19,719 nt of DNA from Collinsella sp. (GTDB lineage Bacteria; Actinomycetota; Coriobacteriia; Coriobacteriales; Coriobacteriaceae). The translations under genes were made by a program, and so were the position numbers. The DNA lies in contig DXMG01000037.1 of NCBI GenBank assembly GCA_019414325.1, forward strand, positions 1,039 through 20,757. The letters run 5' to 3'. This document shows, piece by piece, positions 1 to 7,395 of the stretch; position 1 is the first letter of the stretch; every line of letters begins with the position of its first letter. Below the pieces are notes generated by a model. The model was not told where the DNA came from and did no database searches. It worked only from the letters and a program-made list of their open reading frames with translations.

Positions 1-2
1 AG

Positions 3-2342
3 AGACAGGCTCAGCAGACCGAGGCCGACAAGAAGACCGCGTACGATAAGCTTGTCGAAGTTCGCAAGCAGAAGCGCAGTGAGTGGGAGGCAGCCTGCGC
101 TGCTTCGAACGCCGCGGAAAAGGCTTATGACGCTGCTAATGTCCAGGTTGAGGCTCTTGAGCAGCAGATTGCTGACCTCAAGTCCAACATGACCGTTGAC
201 CAGGAAGTCATCAATAAGGGCATGCTCGGCTTTATGGCCTACATCAGCAACAGCAGCGATTTCACGGCTATGCAGAAATCGAACGCCAAGGACGCAATGG
301 CTACACTCACCGGCGCTGACGACAAAGCCGAGTGGTATGACGATTACGTCGATCAGGACATGTCTCGCGACACCAATCCGCTTTCCTTGGAACAGCTGCG
401 CAACGCCCTGACATATCTCGACACCCAGAACAACCTCCGCAAGGCGAACGGTCAGTCGGCGCTCAGCGTCAGCCTCCGCATGACCGCAGCAGCTGCACTC
501 AACGCCTCATATTCATCGAATATTTGGGATCACTCGAACTGTTACTTCGATAATGCTGAGAATCTCGCAGGTGGTGGCGGTGCATATACCGGTGGTGAGA
601 CCGAGGATACCCTGGGCTGGCCCTACACCGGTCTCTACACTCAGGAGAAGGTTAATTACGAGAATTGGATTAAAAAGTACGGTGTGGATAGCGAGGCCGG
701 CAAAGATCTCATGGCTCATCGCTATGATTCGTACTATATCTACCAAAACTATTACGATGTGTACCACGGTACAAAAGATAAGAATGGCAATCAAAGAGGA
801 GACGCCTGCGGGCACTATCTCAACATTATCGATTCCGCTACGGTGGCTATCGGCATCGCGACCGGTAGCGGTAAGAACACCGATTCCGAGGTAACCATAT
901 TCGATTACAGCGCTGATGACACTCAGGCTGATTTCACTGTTTCCGAGTTCAAGAAGCTCGTCAACGACTACATCGATTCTGCCTATAACGCTGGCGGCAC
1001 GCAGGCGCAGAAGGCGCAACTCAAGGAGCTCCAGAGCAAGCTCGCCGAGGCGCAGAAGACGCTGGGCACGGCCGATACGGCATATCTCGCTGCTCTCAAT
1101 AATCAGAAAGGCGCACAAGACGCCTATACCGCAGCCGACACGAACGTGAACACCGCCAAGGGCGAGTACGAGAAGGCTAAGTCCGGCACCGCCGCCGCGA
1201 AGACGGCATACAACGCCGCGAAGGACGCGCTCGGCGGAATCGACATCGAGTCCCTCAAGCAGAACCTCGATGCCGCCAAGTCCGAGGCCGCTACTGCCCA
1301 GGCAGCTCTCGATAAGGCAAACGCCACGCTTGCTGACAGCAAGACGAAGGCAGCCGAGGCCGCTGCTCACAAGGCGAAGGCTCGCAGCGCCCGCGATGCC
1401 GCCAAGGCAAAGTCCGAACAGGCCAATGAGGCGTATGACAACGCCACGGCTTCGGTCAAGGACCTTGCCGCCAAGCGCGATGCCGCCCAGGCGGACCTTG
1501 CGAATAAGCAGGGCTCGCTTGACGATGCCAAGAAGGCCGACGACACTGCCCAGGCTGGCGTTGACAAGGCTCAGGCCGCAGATACGCACGCCGCGACCGC
1601 TCTTTCGGACGCCAAGCAGGCAGTTGCCGCCAAGACGCAGGCCCTGTCCGACGCACAGGCGAAGGTCAAGGCTGCCGAGGGCGAGCTGGCCGGTGCAAAC
1701 AAGGCCTTCGAGCGCTTCGCCGGCGCCCAGAAGGCGGTCGACGACGCCAAGGCCACCTATGACGCTACCGTCGCCGGTGTCGCCGATGCCCAGAAGCAGC
1801 TCGAGGCCGCCAACGGAGCCGTCGTCGATGCGACCTTCGAGATCGTCGAGGCCAAGGCCGAGCTTGCCAACGACGAGGCGCTCAAGGCCGATCTTGAGGC
1901 TGTCGACCACAAGGCATCCCTTGCCGCGGGCACGACGGGCAACGAGAAGCTGGTCAAGCTGAACGCTGCCTACGCTCGCTATAAGGCCGCCGTCGATGCC
2001 GCCGCTGGCCTCAAGGCTGCTCTGAGCGATGCCGATGCCAAGCTGTCCGATGCCAACGACGCCTATGCCGCCGCGCTTGCCGAGCTCGGAGATGCCAAGG
2101 ATGCCCTGGCTGCCGCTCAGGCCGAGTACGACAAGTACCATCCCAAGGCTGAGCCGCAGGCCAAGCCTCAGGTTGCGCAGGCTGCTGCAAAGGCCCCCGT
2201 TGCCAAGAAACAGGCTGCGCCTGCCGCACTCGCCCAGACTGGCGACAATTCCGCGCTTGCGGGCGAGGTGTTCGTCATCGGCGGTGTGACGCTCGTGGCA
2301 GCGGGCGTGACGCTGGGCGATCGTCGTCGCAAGCAGATGTAG
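3..2342 (+). CDS. Cell-wall anchored CAP-domain / coiled-coil surface protein (5' partial)
   Basis: The frame is open from the left edge, so the true start lies outside the window; 779 residues are visible. The first ~60 visible residues are charged and helical. Bases ~390-870 encode a CAP/SCP-like domain, recognised by WDHSN, AENLAGG and CGHYLNIID, which place the His/Glu/His residues typical of that fold. Bases ~1000-2130 encode a long Ala/Lys/Asp-rich coiled coil, probably a stalk. A Pro/Ala/Lys stretch (wall-spanning) leads to LAQTGD at 2229-2246, then a hydrophobic segment and a DRRRKQM tail: the layout of a sortase substrate with Ala where LPxTG has Pro. It is therefore predicted to be exported and covalently wall-bound. 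CAP proteins have varied roles, so the ligand or activity is unknown. It ends in TAG and is followed by a strong terminator. The domain call is firm; the biological role is not. Confidence 0.85.
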   Translation, partial: RQAQQTEADKKTAYDKLVEVRKQKRSEWEAACAASNAAEKAYDAANVQVEALEQQIADLKSNMTVDQEVINKGMLGFMAYISNSSDFTAMQKSNAKDAMATLTGADDKAEWYDDYVDQDMSRDTNPLSLEQLRNALTYLDTQNNLRKANGQSALSVSLRMTAAAALNASYSSNIWDHSNCYFDNAENLAGGGGAYTGGETEDTLGWPYTGLYTQEKVNYENWIKKYGVDSEAGKDLMAHRYDSYYIYQNYYDVYHGTKDKNGNQRGDACGHYLNIIDSATVAIGIATGSGKNTDSEVTIFDYSADDTQADFTVSEFKKLVNDYIDSAYNAGGTQAQKAQLKELQSKLAEAQKTLGTADTAYLAALNNQKGAQDAYTAADTNVNTAKGEYEKAKSGTAAAKTAYNAAKDALGGIDIESLKQNLDAAKSEAATAQAALDKANATLADSKTKAAEAAAHKAKARSARDAAKAKSEQANEAYDNATASVKDLAAKRDAAQADLANKQGSLDDAKKADDTAQAGVDKAQAADTHAATALSDAKQAVAAKTQALSDAQAKVKAAEGELAGANKAFERFAGAQKAVDDAKATYDATVAGVADAQKQLEAANGAVVDATFEIVEAKAELANDEALKADLEAVDHKASLAAGTTGNEKLVKLNAAYARYKAAVDAAAGLKAALSDADAKLSDANDAYAAALAELGDAKDALAAAQAEYDKYHPKAEPQAKPQVAQAAAKAPVAKKQAAPAALAQTGDNSALAGEVFVIGGVTLVAAGVTLGDRRRKQM

Positions 2343-2409
2343 CGTTTCGAGCGTAGATTCTGCAACGAACTTCGGTTCATAGCAGGAACGCTTCGATAGC
2401 TTAACCGAT

Positions 2410-2455
2410 AAGGCCGGCGCGCTGTTAAACGCAGCGCGCCGGCCTTTCTTTGTTT
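2410..2455 (+). terminator. Rho-independent terminator after the surface-protein gene
   Basis: A perfect 15-bp stem (2410-2424 pairing with 2432-2446) with a 7-base loop is followed by a T-rich tail. It lies 68 bases after the stop codon. This is the strongest terminator in the left half of the window. Confidence 0.9.
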
Positions 2456-2461
2456 CGATAT

Positions 2462-2502
2462 CAAAAAGCCCGGTCAGCAGCCGCAGAAGCTACCGACCGG
2501 GC
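2462..2502 (-). terminator. Rho-independent terminator of the OPT transporter gene
   Basis: Read on the minus strand, GCCCGGTC and GACCGGGC form an 8-bp stem (2495-2502 with 2468-2475), followed by a run of five T (2463-2467 on the opposite strand). It sits ~40 bases past the transporter stop codon and nearly abuts the oppositely oriented terminator at 2410-2455, as expected for two convergent genes. Confidence 0.8.
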
Positions 2503-2543
2503 AAGCCGTAGGCAATATGGTTGCTGTCGAGCAGCTGCTCGAC

Positions 2544-4247
2544 TTAGCCCAGCAGGCTTAAGCCCACGGAGACAAACGCCAGGATAACGCCGACGATTGA
2601 CTCGCCGCCGAGCAGGCCGCTGGCGACAACCAGGCCCTGCTCCTGGAAGGCGGCATCCTTGGCGGTCTTCTCCTCGTCCGAAAGACCGGCGTTGGCATCG
2701 CGGTGGGCTGCCCACTTGTCGTAGGCGAGCTTGACGCAGGAGCCCAGGAATGCCGTGAGTGACATGTAGAACGGCAGGTACACGCCCAGGCCGATCATCA
2801 TGGCCGGAATGCCGAGCCAGTACATGACGATGCCGGCGATAAAGCCGCCAACGAACCACGGCACGCTCGGGATGCCCGAGACCATGGTAGCGACGACGCT
2901 TGCCTGCGCGGCAACAAAGCTCTTGTCGGGGCCAAAGGCGTCCGGGCCATAGGCGGTGACGAGCGCGACCATGACGGCTGCGGCGACCAGGGCGCCCACG
3001 ATGCCGCCGATGGCTTGGCCGATCCACTGCGCACGCGGGTTGGTGCCCAGCACGGCGCCGGCCTTAAAGTCGTTCATGACGTCGCCCGCAAGGCCGCACG
3101 CCACGGCTACGATGCCGGCGATAAAGAACAGTTTGACCTGCGCGATCTGTGCAAAGGCAGCCACGATGAGCATAACGATGAGGCCAAAGATCTCCATGGG
3201 GTCGATGCCCGTCTGGCCGCAGCTCTGCGCGCTCATGATGGTGGTGACAAAGGTGAACAGCGTCACGATGACGGCCGGAACGGGGCCAAGGTCAAGCACG
3301 ATGGCGATGATCACGGCGATGGCGGCAGCGCCCAGGCCGATGATGCCGGCGTCGAGCTTAAGGGAGCCCGAGATGAGCGACTGCTCGTCGGTGTCGGTGG
3401 AGCTATCGGCGGCGAGGCCGCGGACGATACCGGCGACCTGCGGCAGGATGTCCTTGAGGACGACGGCGACGCCAAAGCCCATCATGAGGCCCATGCCCAG
3501 GGACTTGACGATGCCCTGCGCAGTCACAACGTCGAACAGACCGGCAGCGGTGCCGCCCACGATGATGCCAAAGTTGCCCAGCAGGGCGCCGGCAAACCAG
3601 AAGGCGACCGGGGCGAAGCCCACGAGGAAGCCGACGGAGAGCAGCATGGGCGAGTTGTAGATGCCAAAGGTCACGCCGGGGATGTTGAGCGTGCATAGCA
3701 TGCTGGGCACCACGCCCAGGGCATCGCGAAGCACGCTGTAGATGCCTGCGATGGCCATGGAGCCAAAGAGCTGCTTGCCGGTCTTGCCGCCGGCCTCGGT
3801 CGCGCGCAGGGTCTGAGCTGCGGCGTTGCCGGTGGGGAACTCCAACGCGGCATCCACGATAAAGTGACGGTGAATGAGTGCCGTGGCCAGCAGGCCCAGG
3901 ATGGTGCCGGCGAGTGCCACGATAAACATGTCGAGCCAGCTGATCTGGTCGGCATAGCCCAGCATCCAGGCGCCCGGGATGGTAAACGCCAGGCCGCCGG
4001 CGACCATGGCGCCTGCGGACATGATGGTGTGGGTGACGTTTGCCTCGTTGAGGCTGGCATTGCCCATGAGCTTAAGGAAGAACAGTGAGATGACGGCAGC
4101 GAAGACGATCGGCCAGGGGAGAGCGCCCATCTTGAGGGCGGTGTAGGCCGAGCTTGCCGTGATGATCACGCAGCCAAGGACGCCGATGACGACGCCGCGC
4201 AGCGTGAGTTGCCCGCGCATCGAAGCACGGTTCGAGGGATTGCTCAT
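2544..4247 (-). CDS. OPT-family oligopeptide/metal-chelate transporter
   Basis: A 567-residue, strongly hydrophobic protein with roughly 14 or more predicted membrane spans. Features matching prokaryotic OPT transporters include an N-terminal TLRGVVIGVLG segment, SAYTALKMG, the conserved FPTGNAAAQTLRA stretch after the first spans, and SCGQTGIDPMEIFGLIVML in the middle. Such proteins import small peptides or metal chelates by proton coupling; the substrate cannot be read from sequence. The start is fixed by AAAGGAG (4254-4260 on the plus-strand numbering) six bases before the ATG. It is a single-gene unit, convergent with the surface-protein gene and divergent from coaX. The ~100-base leader contains a large hairpin (4272-4310), so post-initiation control is possible. 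A hydrophilic loop with NAGLSDEEKTAKDA lies near the C-terminus. The family call is confident. Confidence 0.88.
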   Translation of the reverse strand: MSNPSNRASMRGQLTLRGVVIGVLGCVIITASSAYTALKMGALPWPIVFAAVISLFFLKLMGNASLNEANVTHTIMSAGAMVAGGLAFTIPGAWMLGYADQISWLDMFIVALAGTILGLLATALIHRHFIVDAALEFPTGNAAAQTLRATEAGGKTGKQLFGSMAIAGIYSVLRDALGVVPSMLCTLNIPGVTFGIYNSPMLLSVGFLVGFAPVAFWFAGALLGNFGIIVGGTAAGLFDVVTAQGIVKSLGMGLMMGFGVAVVLKDILPQVAGIVRGLAADSSTDTDEQSLISGSLKLDAGIIGLGAAAIAVIIAIVLDLGPVPAVIVTLFTFVTTIMSAQSCGQTGIDPMEIFGLIVMLIVAAFAQIAQVKLFFIAGIVAVACGLAGDVMNDFKAGAVLGTNPRAQWIGQAIGGIVGALVAAAVMVALVTAYGPDAFGPDKSFVAAQASVVATMVSGIPSVPWFVGGFIAGIVMYWLGIPAMMIGLGVYLPFYMSLTAFLGSCVKLAYDKWAAHRDANAGLSDEEKTAKDAAFQEQGLVVASGLLGGESIVGVILAFVSVGLSLLG

Positions 4248-4271
4248 ATAGAACTCCTTTGCGTATATCCG

Positions 4272-4310
4272 CTTCCCCCGGGAGCGCCGCTACGGATACG
4301 GCGCGGGAAG
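4272..4310 (-). promoter_or_regulatory. Bulged hairpin in the OPT transporter leader
   Basis: CTTCCC plus GCGCCG (4272-4277 and 4284-4289) pair with CGGCGCGGGAAG (4299-4310), giving a 12-bp stem with a 6-base bulge (CCGGGA) and a 9-base loop. In the transporter mRNA it ends 11 bases before the AAAGGAG ribosome site. Its position suggests an effect on translation or decay. It does not match a riboswitch class I recognise. Confidence 0.35.
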
Positions 4311-4406
4311 TCGGGTTACCAAGGGCCGCCGCGTGAGCTCGCGCACGACCGCGCACCAGTATAGCCGCAAGCTAGGCATTTTGGGATGACTGGTTTAGGT
4401 AGGCGA

Positions 4407-4412
4407 TATACT
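4407..4412 (+). promoter_or_regulatory. coaX: Possible -10 box for coaX
   Basis: TATACT lies 28 bases before the coaX start in the gap between two divergent genes. No good -35 box is found at 16-18 bases upstream, so only the -10 element is proposed. Confidence 0.22.
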
Positions 4413-4439
4413 GCTGGGCAGACGAAAGGAGCGCCGACG

Positions 4440-5291
4440 ATGCTTAATGGGTGCGCATATATATTGACGGTCGACGTGGGCAACACGTTCATTCGCTTTG
4501 GCCTGTTTGCCGAGGATTCGGCCGCGGCGCAGGAATGTCCGCTTGCGACGTGCGAGATTACCACACCGTCGAGCATCACAGCAGACGAGGCGCGCATGCG
4601 CCTCGTGCAGGTCATGGGCGCGCTTGCCGCCGATGCGGGCATGCCGGGCGCGCTCGTTCCCGCTGCGGCTGTGCTGAGCTGCGTGGTGCCGGCGCTTGAG
4701 CGCCCGTGGAAGGCGGCGCTTTCCCGCACCTGCACGGGGCGTGTGCTCACGGTGGGGCCGGGTCTCAAGACCGGCATGCCTGTGCACTACGATGACCCGG
4801 CCGAGATCGGTCCCGACCGCATCGCCGACGCCGTGGCGGCCCGAGCCGTCTACGGCTCTCCGTGCATCGTGATCGACCTGGGCACTACGACCAATATTGA
4901 GGTCATCGATGCGCGCGGTACCTTTGTCGGCGGCGTCATCGCGCCGGGTCTGGCGCTTGGCGCCCGGTCGCTTTCGGCTGCTGCGGCGCGCCTGCCGCAG
5001 GTCGAGCCTTCGGCGCCAACGCACGTCATCGGCCGCAACACGCGCGAGGCCATGCGCTCGGGCGTGGTTCTGGGCGAGGTGGCCCGCATCGACGGCATGC
5101 TCGACATGGTGCTTGCCGAGATGCGCTCGACCAAGGCGGCGGGGGAGGGTGGCGTGCCCATCGTCATCACCGGCGACGATGCCGAGGCACTCGCGTCGCT
5201 GGTCGGTCACAGTCTGACGGTCGACGATGCGCTGACGTTGCGAGGACTGGCCGAGCTCTACCGCATCAACCAAAAGCCCCGCCGCGTGTAA
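4440..5291 (+). CDS. coaX: Type III pantothenate kinase
   Basis: It phosphorylates pantothenate with ATP, the first step of coenzyme A synthesis in the cytosol. The 283 residues show the CoaX signature: DVGNT at residues 12-16 (phosphate-binding loop), GPDR at 124-127, DLGTTT at 146-151 and GGVIAPG at 164-170, in the right order and at normal family length. The second ASKHA phosphate motif reads DLGTTTN rather than the commoner DFGTATT, a tolerated variation. An upstream in-frame ATG at 4386 exists, but AAAGGAG at 4425-4431, eight bases ahead of the 4440 ATG, and the family N-terminus favour 4440. The stop codon is built into a hairpin of the dispersed repeat family (5290-5328). It heads a rightward run of housekeeping genes. 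Confidence 0.93.
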   Translation: MLNGCAYILTVDVGNTFIRFGLFAEDSAAAQECPLATCEITTPSSITADEARMRLVQVMGALAADAGMPGALVPAAAVLSCVVPALERPWKAALSRTCTGRVLTVGPGLKTGMPVHYDDPAEIGPDRIADAVAARAVYGSPCIVIDLGTTTNIEVIDARGTFVGGVIAPGLALGARSLSAAAARLPQVEPSAPTHVIGRNTREAMRSGVVLGEVARIDGMLDMVLAEMRSTKAAGEGGVPIVITGDDAEALASLVGHSLTVDDALTLRGLAELYRINQKPRRV

Positions 5292-5328
5292 AGGTGAGGG
5301 CGCCGGTGGGACAAACGCCCCCACCTTT
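5290..5328 (+). repeat. Stop-codon hairpin E (GGGACA-loop family), after coaX
   Basis: Bases 5290-5302 pair with 5316-5328: 13 bp with a single A/C mismatch, around a 13-base loop that contains GGGACA (5308-5313). The 5' arm starts inside the coaX TAA stop (5289-5291). The outer arm AAAGGTG/CACCTTT resembles the inner arm of hairpin A. Only three T follow, so it would be a weak classical terminator. Grouping with the other hairpins rests on the short loop core and on placement. Confidence 0.5.
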
Positions 5329-5335
5329 CACCTGC

Positions 5336-5341
5336 TACAAT
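5336..5341 (+). promoter_or_regulatory. Possible -10 box for the dCMP deaminase gene
   Basis: TACAAT lies 35 bases before the ATG at 5376 and directly after hairpin E. It differs from the TATAAT consensus at one position. A matching -35 box would fall inside the hairpin's 3' arm and is not recognisable. Confidence 0.28.
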
Positions 5342-5375
5342 GGGTCAAACTATTGCGATTACGGAGGTGTCTGCC

Positions 5376-5900
5376 ATGTCGGAAGATCTTCATCAAACTT
5401 CGTCAGGCAAGCGCCTGGACGTCATTAGCTGGGACGAGTTCTTTATGAGCGTGGCCATCGCCGCGCAGCGCCGCAGCAAGGACCCCAACACGCAGGTGGG
5501 TGCGTGCATCGCCAGCACCAACCACCGCATCCTTTCGGTGGGCTACAACGGTACGCCCTCGGCGCTCAACGACGACTTTTTCCCGTGGGGTACGAGCGAC
5601 GACCCGTTGCAGGACAAGCACAACTACGTGGTCCATGCCGAGGCAAACGCCGTGCTCAACTACCGTGGTTCGCTCAAGGACCTCGAGGGTTCCACGGTCT
5701 ACGTCACGCTGTTTCCGTGCCACGACTGCGCCAAGATTTTGGCGCAGGTGGGCGTGGGCGAGGTTGTCTACCTGGACAATAAGTACGCCGACACCGATGA
5801 TGGACGCATCAGCCGCCGCATCCTCGACTCCTGTGGCATCAGCTACCGCCAGGTTATCGTCGATGTTCACATCGGCACCGAGGGGCAGGCTCAGCAGTAG
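5376..5900 (+). CDS. dCMP deaminase (ComEB-like cytidine/deoxycytidylate deaminase)
   Basis: It is predicted to deaminate dCMP to dUMP, feeding thymidylate synthesis. The 174 residues carry the zinc site of the family: HAE at residues 87-89 (His ligand and catalytic Glu) and PCHDC at 114-118 (two Cys ligands). SVGYNGTP (residues 54-61) and KDPNTQVG (35-42) are typical of deoxycytidylate deaminases rather than of free-nucleoside cytidine deaminases. The start at 5376 is chosen because GGAGGT (5363-5368) precedes it by seven bases; an in-frame ATG at 5340 has no ribosome site. No dut or thyA gene is visible nearby. ComEB is the competence-locus name for the same enzyme in Bacillus, but there is no competence context here. 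Confidence 0.9.
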   Translation: MSEDLHQTSSGKRLDVISWDEFFMSVAIAAQRRSKDPNTQVGACIASTNHRILSVGYNGTPSALNDDFFPWGTSDDPLQDKHNYVVHAEANAVLNYRGSLKDLEGSTVYVTLFPCHDCAKILAQVGVGEVVYLDNKYADTDDGRISRRILDSCGISYRQVIVDVHIGTEGQAQQ

Positions 5901-6032
5901 CGCGTGGCAACGCCAGCTGGCGGCAAAACAGCTAAAAGAGCCCCGTCCCAAATTGACTACTCGTGAAAGTCGCGTCTGCGCGCATGGACGGCTCGTGAGC
6001 GGGTACATGGCTGTAGTAACATAGCTTCTGTC

Positions 6033-6048
6033 CGCGGGCGTGCCCGCG
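6033..6048. other. Perfect 16-base GC-rich palindrome upstream of the NifU-like gene
   Basis: CGCGGGC (6033-6039) and GCCCGCG (6042-6048) flank a two-base centre. It lies 23 bases before the GTG start, just upstream of AAAGGAG at 6059-6065. With no T tract it is not a classical terminator. It could be an operator or a leader hairpin. The rest of 5901-6070 shows a TTGACT at 5953-5958 without a convincing -10 partner. Confidence 0.35.
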
Positions 6049-6070
6049 TTATTGTGAGAAAGGAGCCCCT

Positions 6071-6349
6071 GTGGCTGTTAACGAAGAGCTGCTTAAGAAG
6101 GTTCTTGAAGAGATTCGCCCCAACCTGCAGGCCGACGGCGGCGATATGGAGTATGTGGGCGTCGACGACGAGGGCGTCGTCAAGCTGGAGCTGCAGGGCG
6201 CCTGCGCCGGCTGCCCCATGAGCTCGCTGACCCTGTCCATGGGTATTGAGCGCATCCTGAAGGAGCATGTGCCCGGCGTTACCCGCGTTGAGCAGGTCAA
6301 TGCCTCTGGCGAGACCGACGACCTGTACGACGAGTACGCGCCGTTCTAA
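6071..6349 (+). CDS. NifU-like C-terminal domain Fe-S cluster scaffold
   Basis: A 92-residue stand-alone NifU C-terminal domain. LEEIRPNLQADGGDMEYVG is followed by GACAGCPMS, whose Cys45-x-x-Cys48 pair bridges a cluster between two subunits in this family. It is predicted to build or carry [4Fe-4S]/[2Fe-2S] clusters in the cytosol for delivery to apo-enzymes. The start is GTG, supported by AAAGGAG (6059-6065) five bases upstream. The acidic tail (ETDDLYDEYAPF) is an addition after the domain core. No suf or isc genes are in the window, so its partners lie elsewhere. The compact length matches single-domain Nfu proteins of Gram-positive bacteria. Confidence 0.9.
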   Translation: MAVNEELLKKVLEEIRPNLQADGGDMEYVGVDDEGVVKLELQGACAGCPMSSLTLSMGIERILKEHVPGVTRVEQVNASGETDDLYDEYAPF

Positions 6350-6458
6350 GATGCGAAAGCTGCGGACGGCATACTTCGCATAGACGTTACGCCCAAATAT
6401 GCGGCTGCGAGCGCAAGGCCCGCGGCCGCATTTGTATGTAGGGAGTAGGAGGGTCGAC

Positions 6459-7280
6459 ATGCTCAACGACTTCTACCATATGCTTGATCCTGTCGCGATT
6501 TCGGCGGGCCCCATCACCATCTACTGGTACGGCCTGGCCTACGTGGTCGGCGCTCTGCTCACGGCGGTCGTCATGTACCGCACGCAGCGTCGCTGGGGCT
6601 TTAACATCACGATTGACGACCTGACGAGTGTCGTGGTCGGCGTGGTCTTTGGCCTCATTATCGGTGCGCGCCTGTTCTACGTCGTCTTTTACGGTGATGG
6701 CTACTACTGGGCGCACCCGCTCGAGATCTTTGCCACCAACGAGGGCGGCATGAGCTTCCATGGCGGCTTGGTGGGCGGCATTATCGGCGGCATCATCGTG
6801 TGCCGCATGTATAAGCTCGATGCCTGGACTTTGGCAGACCTTGCCGTCATAGGCGCGCCGCTGGCCTTGTGCCTGGGCCGTTGTGCCAACTTTGTCAACG
6901 GTGAGCTGTGGGGCAAGCTGACCGATCTGCCATGGGGCGTGGTCTTCGGTGGCACCGCGGGCGATATGCCGCGTCACCCCTCCCAGCTCTACGAGGCATT
7001 TCTTGAGGGCATCGTGCTCTTTTGCATTCTGCAGGTGCTCAGCCGCAAAAAGCCGCTACTGCCCCAAGGCACGTTTATGGGCGTCTTTGTGATGGGCTAC
7101 GGCATCGTCCGCTTCCTCATTGAGTTTGTGCGCGTGCCCGATGCCCAGCTGGGCTATCTGCTGGGCGGCGTCATCACGATGGGTCAGCTGCTGAGTCTGC
7201 CGCTCGTAATCGCGGGCCTGGCGCTCATCATCTTCGCCCGACACCGCAATCGCCCCCAGCGCATCTACCTCGACGCCTAA
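6459..7280 (+). CDS. lgt: Phosphatidylglycerol-prolipoprotein diacylglyceryl transferase
   Basis: It transfers diacylglycerol from phosphatidylglycerol to the lipobox cysteine of prolipoproteins, the first step of lipoprotein maturation in the membrane. The 273 residues contain the Lgt hallmarks: IYWYGLAYVVG in the first span, FHGGLVGG with the conserved His101, the signature GRCANFVNGELWG at 140-152 (Arg141, Asn144, Glu149) and RHPSQLYEA. About seven membrane spans are predicted. AGGAGGG at 6447-6453, five bases before the ATG at 6459, sets the start; an in-frame ATG at 6399 is longer than the family. The TAA stop is the first part of hairpin A (7279-7315). It lies 109 bases after the NifU-like gene in the same direction and may be co-transcribed. 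Confidence 0.95.
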   Translation: MLNDFYHMLDPVAISAGPITIYWYGLAYVVGALLTAVVMYRTQRRWGFNITIDDLTSVVVGVVFGLIIGARLFYVVFYGDGYYWAHPLEIFATNEGGMSFHGGLVGGIIGGIIVCRMYKLDAWTLADLAVIGAPLALCLGRCANFVNGELWGKLTDLPWGVVFGGTAGDMPRHPSQLYEAFLEGIVLFCILQVLSRKKPLLPQGTFMGVFVMGYGIVRFLIEFVRVPDAQLGYLLGGVITMGQLLSLPLVIAGLALIIFARHRNRPQRIYLDA

Positions 7281-7315
7281 CCACCACAAAGGGGACAGGC
7301 ACCTTTGTGGTGGTT
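7279..7315 (+). repeat. Stop-codon hairpin A (GGACAGG-loop family), after lgt
   Basis: A perfect 14-bp stem (7279-7292 with 7302-7315) encloses the nine-base loop GGACAGGCA. The first two bases of the stem are the last two of the lgt TAA stop. No T run follows, so it is not a standard intrinsic terminator, although it could pause polymerase or protect the mRNA 3' end. The GGGGACAGG core is shared with hairpins B and C, while the stem sequence is different. Confidence 0.8.
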
Positions 7316-7350
7316 CGCTGGGCAACGATGACAGAACCGTAACGTTTCCC

Positions 7351-7395
7351 CAGATAAAACCTGCCAAAATAAACCTGTCCCTTTTTGGCAGGTTT
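7351..7395 (-). repeat. Dispersed hairpin repeat B, upstream of the DUF6020-like gene
   Basis: Arms 7357-7369 and 7383-7395 form a perfect 13-bp stem around a 13-base loop that, on the minus strand, carries AGGGACAGG. The 44 bases 7351-7394 are the exact reverse complement of 12234-12277. The element ends four bases before the AAAGG (7400-7404) that probably serves the next gene, so it forms the 5' leader or promoter-proximal region of that gene. The loop repeats AAACCTG from the arm, so a second, mutually exclusive pairing with CAGGTTT is possible. Confidence 0.85.

Noticed and set aside
513..2141. Long minus-strand open frame antisense to the surface-protein gene
   Set aside because: It mirrors the Ala/Lys-rich coiled-coil coding sequence, where GC-rich codons suppress antisense stops. 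The translation is Leu/Gly/Val-rich with no domain, and there is no ribosome site. The plus-strand protein has clear domains.
3015..3698. Plus-strand open frame opposite the OPT transporter
   Set aside because: The His/Asp/Gly-rich composition is the typical shadow of a hydrophobic GC-rich gene on the other strand. The transporter frame is fully explained.
5376..5900. dCMP deaminase as part of a phage or defence nucleotide-depletion system
   Set aside because: It is a normal-length single-domain enzyme lying among housekeeping genes, with no kinase fusion, phage gene or toxin nearby.
6394..6433. AAAT-GCGGC / GCCGC-ATTT inverted repeat between the NifU-like gene and lgt as a terminator
   Set aside because: The stem is broken by a two-base bulge, the loop is long and the T tail is poor. 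It is not strong enough to list as a terminator.
7279..7315. Interpretation of hairpin A as a normal intrinsic terminator of lgt
   Set aside because: The stem is strong, but no T run follows (TTCGCTGGG). It is kept as a repeat-family hairpin, with terminator activity left open.
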